Source of the DNA: JAWUWD01 sp034112085 | Lineage (GTDB): Bacteria > Bacteroidota > Bacteroidia > Cytophagales > Cyclobacteriaceae | Direction: 5' to 3' | Assembly (NCBI GenBank): GCA_034112085.1 | Contig: JAWUWD010000030.1 | Location: forward strand, 12,644 to 76,643 | DNA length: 64,000 bases | Part shown: positions 54,730 through 63,937 of the stretch, in pieces | Layout of the letters: every line of letters starts with the position of its first letter | Numbering within the stretch: the first letter of the stretch is position 1 | Made by a program: the position numbers and the translations under genes | The notes under the pieces: model-generated | Told to the model about the DNA's origin: nothing | Seen by the model: the letters and a program-made list of their open reading frames with translations, nothing else | Databases searched by the model: none

Positions 54730-55524
54730 TTAGCCTTTTGAAATGTTACTTATTTTATCGAATGAGGCGATCAAGCCATGAATCAGAGATGAACTCAATC
54801 CTTGATACTCCATTTCATTCAGCCCTTCTATTGTACATCCACCTGGCGTGGTGACGCGGTCAATTTCTTGTTCAGGGTGATTGTTTGATTCTACCAAAAG
54901 GCTAGCCGCTCCCAGGCATGTTTGCATGGACATTTCCAATGCTTCTTTTGATTCAAATCCTAACTGTATGGCGCCTTGAGTAGTCGCTCGAATCAGTCTC
55001 ATCCAAAAGGCAATTCCACTTGCGCAGATCACCGTGGCCGCTTGCATTTGTTCTTCTGCTATTTCTAATGAATTTCCTAATCTGTTAAATATGGTTAAGG
55101 CAATATCTACGCGTTGCTTCCCTTTTTCATTGGTGCAAATGCAAGTCATGGATTTACTGACAGAGATAGCTGTATTAGGCATGGCTCTGATGATGAACCG
55201 ATTCGCTCCAATGATCTCTTCCATCTCAGCTATTTTGAAACCAGTAACTACTGAAATAACTACATGGCTATCATTGAGCACAACTTTAACATCTGATAAA
55301 ACATCACGAAAATGTCTTGGCTGAACAGCAAAAATGAGGATGTCCGATTTCGCTACCGCATCTCTATTGTCTGAAGTAGTAAATACATTTTGATGAGTAT
55401 TATATTCGATTAATGTTTCTGAGTTCCTCTTAGTGAGGTAAAGACTTGCGGTTGCTTTGTTTGTCAATAGCCCTTTGGCTATTGACAGGCCGAAGTTTCC
55501 TGCACCTATTATTGCTATTTTCAT
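54730..55524 (-). CDS. proC: Pyrroline-5-carboxylate reductase (ProC family)
   Basis: A 264-residue reductase that makes proline from pyrroline-5-carboxylate. The NAD(P) motif GAGNFGLSIAKGL starts at residue 7. The C-terminal dimer domain has VTTPGGCTIEGL. Its location inside the arginine operon, between argC and argD, links proline and arginine synthesis; it could also serve another imine or semialdehyde (inference). Confidence 0.9.
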   Translation of the reverse strand: MKIAIIGAGNFGLSIAKGLLTNKATASLYLTKRNSETLIEYNTHQNVFTTSDNRDAVAKSDILIFAVQPRHFRDVLSDVKVVLNDSHVVISVVTGFKIAEMEEIIGANRFIIRAMPNTAISVSKSMTCICTNEKGKQRVDIALTIFNRLGNSLEIAEEQMQAATVICASGIAFWMRLIRATTQGAIQLGFESKEALEMSMQTCLGAASLLVESNNHPEQEIDRVTTPGGCTIEGLNEMEYQGLSSSLIHGLIASFDKISNISKG

Positions 55525-55541
55525 GGGCTTATATCTTTTAG

Positions 55542-56519
55542 TTAAAATGATGTAGATTTTAAATTCAACCCTGTTGTTTCATCTATTCCATGCATCAGGT
55601 TCATGTTTTGGATGGCTTGACCTGCCGCTCCTTTTAACAGATTGTCGATCACCGAAGTGATCAAAACTTTGTTGTCTATTTTTTGAACTTGCAAGAAGCA
55701 ATTGTTAGTATTTACCACTTGTTTCAAGTGAACAGGTCGATCAGTAACGAATGTAAAAGCAGCGTTTTCATAATAATCCTTGTACAACTTTAACAGCGCT
55801 TTTTCTGCGATGTCACTGTTGAAATATGCTGTGGCAAATATGCCTCTAGTGAAATCACCTCTTACTGGCATAAAATTAATCTCATTGTCAAAACCACTTT
55901 GCAACTTGACAACTGTTTCAGTTATTTCCCCTAAATGTTGATGTTGGAAAGCTTTGTAGTGCGAGACGTTGTTGTTTCTCCAGCTGAAGTGAGTGGTTTC
56001 GCTGAGGCTTTTCCCAGCACCTGTTGATCCAGTGATGGCATTGATGTGCAAATCATTATCGAGTAGCCCAGATTTGGCAAGGGGAAGAATCGCTAATTGA
56101 ATTGCCGTAGCGAAACAACCTGGATTTGCGATGTGGGTGGCCTGCTCTATTTCTGCTTTATTAGTTTCCACTAATCCATATATAAAGTTATTCCCTTCAT
56201 AATGAGCATCTTTGTTTAATCTAAAGTCATTACCCAAATCGATGACCTTGGTATGTTTCGCAAACTTATTTTCCGACAAAAACTTAACAGAATTACCATG
56301 ACCGAGACACAGGAAAAGCACCCCCACGTCTAAGTTTACCTTGTCCGTCAAGGTTAGATTAGGATGTGTCATCAAATCTTGATGTACATCACATGCTTTT
56401 TGCCCAGGCATCGAGTGGCTATAAATAAAGTCAATTTGCGCCTCTGGATGATGCACCAATGTTCTGATAAGTTCTCCAGCTACATATCCACTGCTTCCAA
56501 CTATTCCTACTTTTATCAT
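55542..56519 (-). CDS. argC: N-acetyl-gamma-glutamyl-phosphate reductase
   Basis: A 325-residue NADPH-dependent reductase, third step of arginine synthesis. The Rossmann motif GIVGSSGYVAGELIR starts near residue 4. The catalytic Cys is in ANPGCFATAIQ and the GSTGAGKSLSE and HLGEI motifs follow. It overlaps argG by 4 nt. Confidence 0.95.
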   Translation of the reverse strand: MIKVGIVGSSGYVAGELIRTLVHHPEAQIDFIYSHSMPGQKACDVHQDLMTHPNLTLTDKVNLDVGVLFLCLGHGNSVKFLSENKFAKHTKVIDLGNDFRLNKDAHYEGNNFIYGLVETNKAEIEQATHIANPGCFATAIQLAILPLAKSGLLDNDLHINAITGSTGAGKSLSETTHFSWRNNNVSHYKAFQHQHLGEITETVVKLQSGFDNEINFMPVRGDFTRGIFATAYFNSDIAEKALLKLYKDYYENAAFTFVTDRPVHLKQVVNTNNCFLQVQKIDNKVLITSVIDNLLKGAAGQAIQNMNLMHGIDETTGLNLKSTSF

Positions 56520-57709
56520 TTTTTTTGGTTTACATGATTGAATATTTGCATAGCATTCGCCATTATTTTGGTGAAGCCTTTGACGTCATCTCCTGACCAG
56601 TTTTTATTGACTTCACCATATTCTCCAAAGTCTGATGTCATCAAGTCGTTGGTAGATTTCACTCCCTCAACCACAAATCGATAAGGATGAAGCTCAATCA
56701 TAACAACGCCAGTCACGTTTTTTTGAGAGCTATCTAAGAAGGCCTCAAGGTCTCTCATCGAGGGATCGAAATACTGGGCTTCATGAATAAACATACCATA
56801 CCAGCTTGCTATCTGTTCTTTCCACTGGAGTTGCCACTTGGACAGCGTGTGTTTTTCCAGTGTATGGTGAGCTTTGATGATTATGGTTGCAGCCGCTGCT
56901 TCAAAACCAACCCGTCCTTTGATGCCAATAATCGTATCACCTACATGAATATCACGACCTATAGCATATTTGTTAGCTATACTTTCCAGTTGCTCGATAA
57001 CCGCTACTGGTGAAAGTTTTTCACCATTCAACGCACAAAGCTCTCCTTCTTTAAAAGTCAGTGTGATTTTTCTAGGCGCGGTGTTTTCCAATTGACTTGG
57101 AAACGCACTGTTAGGTAATGGTTGGTCAGAAGTAAGTGTTTCTGCACCTCCTACACTTGTTCCCCAAAGCCCTTTGTTAATAGAATATTTGGCTTTTTCC
57201 CAGCTCACATTGACATTATGTTTGGCTAGATAGTCGATCTCTTCTTTTCTAGAAAGCTGCTGATCCCTGACGGGTGTAATGATTTCAATATTGGGTGCGA
57301 TCAGTTGAAAAACCAAATCAAAACGAACTTGGTCATTGCCAGCACCTGTACTTCCATGAGCAATGTATTGTGCACCGATTTTTTTGGCATAATGTGCTAT
57401 AGCAATGGCTTGATGAATACGCTCAGCACTTACAGAAAGTGGGTAAGAGTTGTTCTTAAGTACATTTCCGAAAATCAGGTATTTCACTATTTGTTGATAG
57501 TAAACTTCTGTTTCCTCTAGTGCTGCATGGGTGGTTACGCCAAGGGTTTTTGCATTTATTTCTATTTCATCGAGTTCTTTGGCAGAGAATCCTCCCGTAT
57601 TTACAATCGCAGAATGAACCTCTAATTGCTTCTCGTGAATAAGATGTTTTACACAATACGAAGTGTCTAAACCTCCGCTGAATGCGATGACGACTTTGTT
57701 ATTTTTCAT
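56516..57709 (-). CDS. argG: Argininosuccinate synthase
   Basis: A 397-residue ATP-pyrophosphatase-type ligase that joins citrulline and aspartate. The P-loop VIAFSGGLDTSYC is near residue 7. IAHGSTGAGNDQVRF and the GLWGTSVGG segment confirm the family. It overlaps the upstream GNAT gene by 11 nt and argC by 4 nt. Confidence 0.95.
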   Translation of the reverse strand: MKNNKVVIAFSGGLDTSYCVKHLIHEKQLEVHSAIVNTGGFSAKELDEIEINAKTLGVTTHAALEETEVYYQQIVKYLIFGNVLKNNSYPLSVSAERIHQAIAIAHYAKKIGAQYIAHGSTGAGNDQVRFDLVFQLIAPNIEIITPVRDQQLSRKEEIDYLAKHNVNVSWEKAKYSINKGLWGTSVGGAETLTSDQPLPNSAFPSQLENTAPRKITLTFKEGELCALNGEKLSPVAVIEQLESIANKYAIGRDIHVGDTIIGIKGRVGFEAAAATIIIKAHHTLEKHTLSKWQLQWKEQIASWYGMFIHEAQYFDPSMRDLEAFLDSSQKNVTGVVMIELHPYRFVVEGVKSTNDLMTSDFGEYGEVNKNWSGDDVKGFTKIMANAMQIFNHVNQKK

Positions 57710-58364
57710 CCTTTGTGAGTTTATAAAGTTTAGGAAATGATTTTGCCAAGTGATGAATCTTGATTTTACGCAGTTTCATAAACCTTAGGAAATTAGCCCA
57801 GGTGTTACCGTTCTGCAGATTTTGAGGTTTTTGAACTGATTTTAGATCGTAAATCATACCAGTGCACAAGCACATTTTTTTATTTGTGCGTTGTAGAATA
57901 TCATAGTTTGCGCAGCTTTGGCACCCTTTCCAAAAAGCTTCATCTTTGGTGAGCTCAGAAAAGGTCACAGGCTTGTACCCTAACTTTGAATTGATTTTCA
58001 TAACGGCCATACTTGTGGTAATGCCGAATAGTTTTGAATTGGGATACTTCTTTTTGGAAAGCTGAAAGATTTCTTGTTTGATCAACTTGGCCAAGCCAGT
58101 TTTTCTAAAATCTGGATGGACGATTAGTCCTGAGTTGACAACATATTTTTTGTCTTCCCAGCTTTCAATATAGCAGAATCCAACAGTATGATCACCCTGA
58201 AGAGCAATGACAGCACTGCCTTCTTCTATTTTTTGACGAACATAGTCAGGGCTTCGTTTTGCTATACCAGTGCCTCTTATTTTGGCCGCGTCATCTATCA
58301 AGTCACAGATAGACTGGCTATATTTCCCATGGCTGGTATCAGCCACTGCAATTATTACTTGCAT
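57699..58364 (-). CDS. GNAT acetyltransferase, putative N-acetylglutamate synthase
   Basis: A 221-residue GNAT-fold protein, the first gene of the arginine operon. The CoA-binding loop HPDFRKTGLAKLIKQE (about residue 86) is visible. A C-terminal Cys group (WKGCQSCANY, MCLCTG) is unusual for a GNAT. No classical argA or argJ is in the operon, so this protein probably acylates glutamate at the start of the pathway (inference from position). It overlaps argG by 11 nt. Confidence 0.82.
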   Translation of the reverse strand: MQVIIAVADTSHGKYSQSICDLIDDAAKIRGTGIAKRSPDYVRQKIEEGSAVIALQGDHTVGFCYIESWEDKKYVVNSGLIVHPDFRKTGLAKLIKQEIFQLSKKKYPNSKLFGITTSMAVMKINSKLGYKPVTFSELTKDEAFWKGCQSCANYDILQRTNKKMCLCTGMIYDLKSVQKPQNLQNGNTWANFLRFMKLRKIKIHHLAKSFPKLYKLTKDEK

Positions 58365-58568
58365 ACCGCAGTTTGTTTTGCTAATTATTAATTCAAGAAA
58401 GAGTTGATTATAGAAATCGGCAGAGCACGTAGCTCCGCAAAAGATATGTTACGCCAACGGGCGTCTACTCATCCTCCTGAACCTGGGAGAAGCAATCAAT
58501 ACCATACCCGCAGCAAGAGAGACTTGCTGTTCAATAGAATGGAGATATGTGTATTGTTTTGTCATTAA
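58365..58568 (-). ncRNA. Structured leader of the arginine operon (putative cis-regulatory RNA)
   Basis: About 200 nt between the predicted start of transcription and the first gene. The minus strand folds into short strong hairpins: CAGCAAG/CTTGCTG, TCTCC/GGAG(G)A, ACGCC/GGCGT and GCGGAGC/GCTCTGC. CGGG before the second hairpin can also pair with the CCCG in the third, giving two exclusive folds. I know no riboswitch class with this sequence. It could be an arginine-sensing or attenuator RNA, but also an unrelated small RNA. Confidence 0.45.
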
Positions 58569-58574
58569 AGAACT

Positions 58575-58605
58575 CAAATGTACAAACAATTTTGAAATAT
58601 CAAAA
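58575..58605 (-). promoter_or_regulatory. Promoter of the arginine operon
   Basis: On the minus strand TTTTG and TACATTTG are separated by 18 bp, a near-perfect Bacteroidota promoter (TTTG, then TAnnTTTG). It lies between the THUMP-like gene stop and the first arg gene and predicts a start near 58567, which leaves a leader of about 200 nt. Confidence 0.65.
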
Positions 58606-58615
58606 TCTGCTTAAA

Positions 58616-59815
58616 CTAGAGGGATAGTTTTTTAGTTCTTAAGATGAGTTTCTCATCATTGATATTTGTAGTAGCAAAAAGGTATTCATTTCCACCATCT
58701 TTAAGTCCGGTTTTTTTACGAATCTGCGCTACTGAATATGGGAAATTGCGTGTCGTGATATTGGCCTTTCCCGAGCTTATGACTTTCTTGATGACCTTTT
58801 TATCATACTTCAATATATCAGTACATTCAAAAATTCTTCCAGGAAATTCTTGGACTAATGACTCGCTAGTGAAGAGCTGAGAGTTGGGGTGCAATTTGTC
58901 TAAGCCATATTGTAGACCTAAATTATTTATTCCTCCAGATTTAAGTATTGCAGTATTTGGTTCGTAAATGTACTTATTTGGTACACTATATTTTATTGAT
59001 ACTTCTAATTCTTCCTGTAGAAGGAATGAAAATATTTGAGAAGGCTTGTCCAGATATAAGTTGACCGTGTTAACTGAAATTTGGTGATCAAAGGATACTT
59101 CATTGGATAACAAGTACAAAACCTCTTTGCATTCGTTGTTCACAGCTACCACATGAATTTCTTTAACTTGATCAAGCTGACTGAGCGCCTGAGTGATGTC
59201 CAAGAATGGAGCAGTTTTGATCATGATATGATTTGCACGATTGAGTAAAGTCGATAAAAACTCTACTACGTTTGGTGTACAATCTTCAAAGCGAAAAACT
59301 TTCTTTTGAGAGTCATCCCTACGTGTAGGGTCAAGATAGATCAGATCGAAGTGTGTATTGTTTTCTTCTAGAAACTGCTCAGCCGTGGCGTTATATTTAG
59401 TGACGTTATCAGCACCCAGTGTCGAAAGATTGTGACTGGCAGTGTCATACAGGCCAGTATTTTGTTCAATATATGTGCAATCTCCAAAACCATTACTGAA
59501 TGCAAAAACATCTACACCAGCTCCTCCTGTGAGGTCAATCATTCTATCTCCTTTTATGATAGTCGCTTTATAGTTAGCGGTTTGTTCGGAGGAGCATTGC
59601 TCCATAGATATTTTAGTAGGAAATATGATATTCTCTGCACGATACCATTCGGGAAGTTTTGATTTTGCTTTTTGTCGTCCGCTAATTTGAGTCGCCAGAT
59701 TTTTGGCTGTAACACCAGCGATCTCGACACCTTTCAGAAGTAGCTGATTGATGTCTACATGTTCATTGTCCCTAATGTATTGTTGAACTTCAGGCTGTAG
59801 TATGGTTTTTAGCAA
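58616..59815 (-). CDS. Class I methyltransferase with THUMP-like domain
   Basis: A 399-residue SAM-dependent methyltransferase-fold protein. Motif I is MIDLTGGAGVDVFAFS (about residue 92) and the catalytic-type motif is LIYLDPTRRDDSQKK (about residue 160). The C-terminal 150 residues match the THUMP-like domain seen with this family in Bacteroidota (SGKANITTRNFPYSVAQIRKKTGL). An RNA substrate is likely but unproved. It overlaps asd by 7 nt. Confidence 0.85.
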   Translation of the reverse strand: MLKTILQPEVQQYIRDNEHVDINQLLLKGVEIAGVTAKNLATQISGRQKAKSKLPEWYRAENIIFPTKISMEQCSSEQTANYKATIIKGDRMIDLTGGAGVDVFAFSNGFGDCTYIEQNTGLYDTASHNLSTLGADNVTKYNATAEQFLEENNTHFDLIYLDPTRRDDSQKKVFRFEDCTPNVVEFLSTLLNRANHIMIKTAPFLDITQALSQLDQVKEIHVVAVNNECKEVLYLLSNEVSFDHQISVNTVNLYLDKPSQIFSFLLQEELEVSIKYSVPNKYIYEPNTAILKSGGINNLGLQYGLDKLHPNSQLFTSESLVQEFPGRIFECTDILKYDKKVIKKVISSGKANITTRNFPYSVAQIRKKTGLKDGGNEYLFATTNINDEKLILRTKKLSL

Positions 59816-60804
59816 ACTACTAATTGAGTTTTGATTAAATGTTCAGCAATTTGTACTGCATTGGTTGCTGCTCCTTTTCTGAGATTGTCAGACACGACCC
59901 ACAAGTTAAGTGTGTTCGGCTGAGATTCATCTCTGCGAATTCTACCTACAAATACCTCATCTTTGTTATGTGCATTGAGCGGCATAGGATAGATGTTATT
60001 ATTAACATCATCCTCTACAATTATACCAGGTGCTTGTTCTAAGATCTCTCTTACTTCCCTGACATCAAAATCCTGATGAAATTCTACATTGAGAGATTCA
60101 GAATGGCCCCCGATGACAGGCAGCCGCACCGCTGTAGCCGTAATGTTCAATGATTGATCGCCTAATATTTTTCTTGTCTCAAAGACCATTTTCATTTCTT
60201 CCTTGGTGTAGCCATTGTCCATGAATACATCAATATGAGGAAGTACATTCATATCTATCGTATGAGGATATACCTTCTGATGTTCTTCGCCATTTCGTTC
60301 AGCCTGGAGCTGATCAACAGCTGCCTTTCCTGAACCACTTACGGATTGGTAGGTAGATATAACGAGACGTTTTATCTGATACTTTTTGTGTAATGGGGCT
60401 AGTGCCATTACCAATTGAATAGTCGAACAGTTGGGGTTGGCAATAATCTTATCTTCTGTAGTTAAGTCATGTCCATTTATCTCAGGTACGATTAACTTAT
60501 TCTCGGGATTCATTCGCCAGGCTGAAGAATTGTCGATCACGAAAGTTCCAACTGCCGCAAAAGCTGGCGCCCACTCTAAGGAAGTATCACCGCCAGCAGA
60601 GAAAATGGCGATATCTGGCGCTTGATCTATGGCACTTTGCATCGATGAGATCATAAATGTCTCATTATCAAATTCTATGGTTTTACCTACTGATCTTTCA
60701 GAAGCGACTAGAATCAATTCTGAATATTCTATTCCACGATCCTTAATAAGACCCAAGACGGTTTTACCCACTAACCCTGTTGCTCCGACTACCGCGATTT
60801 TCAT
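59809..60804 (-). CDS. asd: Aspartate-semialdehyde dehydrogenase
   Basis: A 331-residue enzyme that makes aspartate semialdehyde for lysine, threonine and methionine. The NADP motif GATGLVGKTVL is near residue 7, the catalytic Cys is in NPNCSTIQLV and the GSGKAAVDQL segment follows. A good promoter lies at 60825-60852. The methyltransferase gene follows on the same transcript. Confidence 0.96.
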   Translation of the reverse strand: MKIAVVGATGLVGKTVLGLIKDRGIEYSELILVASERSVGKTIEFDNETFMISSMQSAIDQAPDIAIFSAGGDTSLEWAPAFAAVGTFVIDNSSAWRMNPENKLIVPEINGHDLTTEDKIIANPNCSTIQLVMALAPLHKKYQIKRLVISTYQSVSGSGKAAVDQLQAERNGEEHQKVYPHTIDMNVLPHIDVFMDNGYTKEEMKMVFETRKILGDQSLNITATAVRLPVIGGHSESLNVEFHQDFDVREVREILEQAPGIIVEDDVNNNIYPMPLNAHNKDEVFVGRIRRDESQPNTLNLWVVSDNLRKGAATNAVQIAEHLIKTQLVVC

Positions 60805-60824
60805 AAGCTTTTTTTATCTCTAGA

Positions 60825-60852
60825 CAAAAATACGTATTTTGAATAAAATCAA
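60825..60852 (-). promoter_or_regulatory. Promoter of asd, inside a palindrome
   Basis: On the minus strand TTG and TATTTTTG are separated by 17 bp, about 20 bp before the asd start. The -7 element is part of a 14-bp perfect palindrome AAAATACGTATTTT (60827-60840), whose plus-strand reading TATTTTG could also serve the opposite gene. Confidence 0.5.
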
Positions 60853-60865
60853 CCGATTCATACTT

Positions 60866-63800
60866 GTGAAAAGGCTACTTTTTATTTGTTGTTCATTTTG
60901 CTCATTCGGATCATTTGGACAGTTTACTGATGATTTTACGGATGGTGATTTCACAACCAACCCTGTTTGGAGTGGTGATGATGTTAAATTCAGCATAACT
61001 AGTGGAGAACTAAATTCACAAAACTCAGGAGCACTTACTTATTATCTGAGTACACCCTCTACTTTGGCGACAGAAGCAGAGTGGGAATTTTTTATAAATC
61101 TTAAATTTTCAACATCTGGGGCGAATTTTGTTGATGTCTATCTGATGTCAGATAATGCAGCTTTAACCGCTGCAACTAATGGTTACTTTGTTAGGGTTGG
61201 CACAACACCTGATGAGATTTCTTTTTATAAGGTAGTTGCTGGTGTGGAGTCGAAAATCATTGATGGTGTGGACGGAAGTGTAAATAGTAGTTCCAACAAT
61301 CCATTTAATATTAGAGTTAGCCGTGACGCATCAGACTTGTGGTTATTAGAGACTGATGATGGCGCAATTGGAACATATACTGCTGAAGGAAGTGTGACAG
61401 ATAGTGATGTGAATACCAGTACCCATTTTGGAGTGAAAATCAAACAATCATCCGCAGCCTCGCCCATAAATAAGCACTTCTTTGATAATTTTTCAGTGAG
61501 CCCTATAGTCCCAGATTTGATTCCGCCAGTAATAAGTATAGTTACAATTATTTCAAATACTGAGATAGATCTCAAGTTTAATGAGGATGTGGATCAAGCC
61601 ACCGTAGAGACGATTACAAACTACATAATTGATAATGGTATTGGACAACCTGTTTCAGCTACACAAGATGGAGTGGACAATTCATTGGTTCACCTCATTT
61701 TCACCAATTCATTCTCAAATACAAGTTATCAGATTACGGTTCAGAATGTCGAGGACCTCAATGGAAATGCCATTATTTCAACAATTGAAAATTTCGATGT
61801 AGTGATCCCTGAATTGGCAGCTGTTGGTGATGTTATGATCAATGAATTAATGGTAGATCCAACACCCGAAGTAGGACTTCCAAATTCAGAATATGTGGAA
61901 ATATATAATCGGTCAAACAAATACATTGACTTAGCCAATTATACCTTGAACGATAAGGTAATTACCATTGACACTGAAATAATTGCTCCAGATCAACACA
62001 TTATTCTTTGTGAAATAGACAATATGATTTTGCTTCAGTCATTTGGGACTGTTATTGGTCTATCTTCTTGGAATACTCTCACCAATGGCGGTGAATCAGT
62101 TACTTTAAATGATATAGACAATTCACTCATTATTGATGAGTTATCTTACGATTTAAGTTGGTATACAGATGCTGAAAAGGAGGAAGGAGGTTGGTCTCTA
62201 GAACGCATCAATCCAGATCATCAATGCAGTGACGAAAACAATTGGTCATCGAGTGATGATGCCTTGGGAGGAACTCCCGGCATACAAAATTCAGTGTTTG
62301 ACAATACTCCAGACCTAGAAGGACCGCTGCTATTATCAGCTGTTTCACTATCCACAGATTCTTTGAAAGTGAGCTTTGATGAAAGGCTTGATACGGTCAC
62401 TTTTTCTTCAACAGTATTTACTTTCGATCCAGTTGTAGGGGTTGATACGATCTATGTAGAAACTGACTTGAAGAGCGCTATTGTTGTCTTCTCCGAGTTG
62501 TTGCAATCATCAGTAGATTATACTGTATCAGTGACGGGCCTAAGTGATTGCACTGGAAATATTATTGAAAATGATCAGTCGGCTACCTTTTTACTTACAA
62601 GTATTGCAACGAGAAATGATATCATTATTAATGAAATTATGGCCGATCCAACACCTGAGGTTGGACTACCTAATTCGGAATATGTGGAGCTATACAACCG
62701 GAGCACATTATATTTTGATTTAGTAAACTTCACCCTGAATGACGAAATTATTGCTACTACAAATTACATCCTTGCGCCAGGAGATTATATGTTGCTGATG
62801 CCTGAGGCACAAATCTCCTTATTTGCGGGCATTACCAATGTCGTTGGAATAAGCAGTTGGGATGTACTGACGAACTCTGGAGAAAAAATCACATTAAAGA
62901 ACAACAATGGAAATCTCATAGATCAACTTGCATTTGATCTCGGGTGGCACACAGATGCCAATAAAGATGATGGAGGATGGTCACTAGAACAGATCAACCC
63001 TGATCACCAATGTAGTGATGAAAACAATTGGTCGTCTAGCAATGACGCTTTGGGAGGAACTCCTGGCACTGAGAATTCAGTGTTTGATGACACGCCAGAC
63101 CTAACTGGACCGGTGCTACTATCTGCGATATCATTATCCGCAGATTCTTTGAAAGTCACATTTGACGAACGGCTTGATACTACCAACTTCGCAGCGGAAG
63201 TATTCACTTTCGACCCTATGGTGGTGGTGGATACGATTTATTTAGAAGCTGATCTGAAGACTGCGATTATTGTCTTTTTCGAATTGCTGCAGACATCAGT
63301 AAATTATACTGTATCAGTCACAGGCCTAAGAGATTGCAGTGGAAATATTATTCGAAATGATCAAAAAGCGGCCTTTTTACTCACAAGTATTGCAATGAGT
63401 AATGACATCATTATCAATGAAATCATGGCAGATCCAACACCTGAGTTTGGACTACCTAATTCAGAATATGTGGAGATCTATAATCGAAGTGGAGCATATT
63501 TTGATTTAGTGAATTTCACACTCAATGGTGAGGTGGTAACTACATCAAATTACATCTTTGCACCAGGGGAATATATCTTACTGGTGCCTGAGGAACAAAT
63601 CCCTAAATTTGCAGGCATTAGCAACGTCATTGGAATCAGCAATTGGGATGTACTGACGAACTCTGGAGAACAAATCACATTAAAGAACAACAATGGAAAT
63701 CTCATAGATCAACTTGCATTTGATCTCGGGTGGCACACCGATGCCAATAAAGATGATGGAGGTTGGTCTCTAGAACGCATCAATCCAGATCATCAATGCA

Positions 63801-63937
63801 GTGACGAAAACAATTGGTCATCGAGTGATGATGCCTTGGGAGGAACTCCTGGCATACAGAACGCAGTGCTTGATGACACGCAAGACGTCACTGGACCGAT
63901 ACTTCTAACTGCCATTCCACTATCCACAGATTCGTAG
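60866..63937 (+). CDS. Secreted lamin-tail-domain repeat protein, interrupted by TAG
   Basis: A large exported protein. I start at the GTG at 60866, giving signal peptide MKRLLFICCSFCSFGSFGQ; a TTG at 60839 would add nine residues. The first 220 residues are a beta-sandwich-type domain (FTDDFTDGDF). From residue about 325 come repeats of about 262 residues: a lamin-tail domain (INEIMADPTPEVGLPNSEYVE) plus an Ig-like Big domain (LKVTFDERLDT). A TAG at 63935-63937 stops the third repeat, though the frame continues after it. Such proteins are often type IX secretion cargo with a C-terminal sorting domain, which would lie outside. Confidence 0.85.
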   Translation: MKRLLFICCSFCSFGSFGQFTDDFTDGDFTTNPVWSGDDVKFSITSGELNSQNSGALTYYLSTPSTLATEAEWEFFINLKFSTSGANFVDVYLMSDNAALTAATNGYFVRVGTTPDEISFYKVVAGVESKIIDGVDGSVNSSSNNPFNIRVSRDASDLWLLETDDGAIGTYTAEGSVTDSDVNTSTHFGVKIKQSSAASPINKHFFDNFSVSPIVPDLIPPVISIVTIISNTEIDLKFNEDVDQATVETITNYIIDNGIGQPVSATQDGVDNSLVHLIFTNSFSNTSYQITVQNVEDLNGNAIISTIENFDVVIPELAAVGDVMINELMVDPTPEVGLPNSEYVEIYNRSNKYIDLANYTLNDKVITIDTEIIAPDQHIILCEIDNMILLQSFGTVIGLSSWNTLTNGGESVTLNDIDNSLIIDELSYDLSWYTDAEKEEGGWSLERINPDHQCSDENNWSSSDDALGGTPGIQNSVFDNTPDLEGPLLLSAVSLSTDSLKVSFDERLDTVTFSSTVFTFDPVVGVDTIYVETDLKSAIVVFSELLQSSVDYTVSVTGLSDCTGNIIENDQSATFLLTSIATRNDIIINEIMADPTPEVGLPNSEYVELYNRSTLYFDLVNFTLNDEIIATTNYILAPGDYMLLMPEAQISLFAGITNVVGISSWDVLTNSGEKITLKNNNGNLIDQLAFDLGWHTDANKDDGGWSLEQINPDHQCSDENNWSSSNDALGGTPGTENSVFDDTPDLTGPVLLSAISLSADSLKVTFDERLDTTNFAAEVFTFDPMVVVDTIYLEADLKTAIIVFFELLQTSVNYTVSVTGLRDCSGNIIRNDQKAAFLLTSIAMSNDIIINEIMADPTPEFGLPNSEYVEIYNRSGAYFDLVNFTLNGEVVTTSNYIFAPGEYILLVPEEQIPKFAGISNVIGISNWDVLTNSGEQITLKNNNGNLIDQLAFDLGWHTDANKDDGGWSLERINPDHQCSDENNWSSSDDALGGTPGIQNAVLDDTQDVTGPILLTAIPLSTDS
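61838..62626 (+). repeat. Lamin-tail/Big repeat unit 1
   Basis: The first 789-bp unit, starting at INELMVDPTP. Its 92-bp part 62186-62277 is identical to 63758-63849 in unit 3. Confidence 0.9.
62627..63412 (+). repeat. Lamin-tail/Big repeat unit 2
   Basis: The second unit, 786 bp, starting at INEIMADPTP. Its lamin-tail end (about 62855-62965) is almost identical to unit 3. Confidence 0.9.

Noticed and set aside
58375..58395. Possible ArgR-type box (TGAAT-AT-rich-ATTAG) before the arginine operon
   Set aside because: Only one half-site fits, the stretch is very AT-rich, and it lies inside the leader rather than at the promoter.
58430..58545. SRP RNA, 6S RNA, tmRNA or a known riboswitch
   Set aside because: I compared by eye with their conserved cores (for example GGUCAGG...GGAAGGAAGCAGCC of SRP RNA) and found no match.
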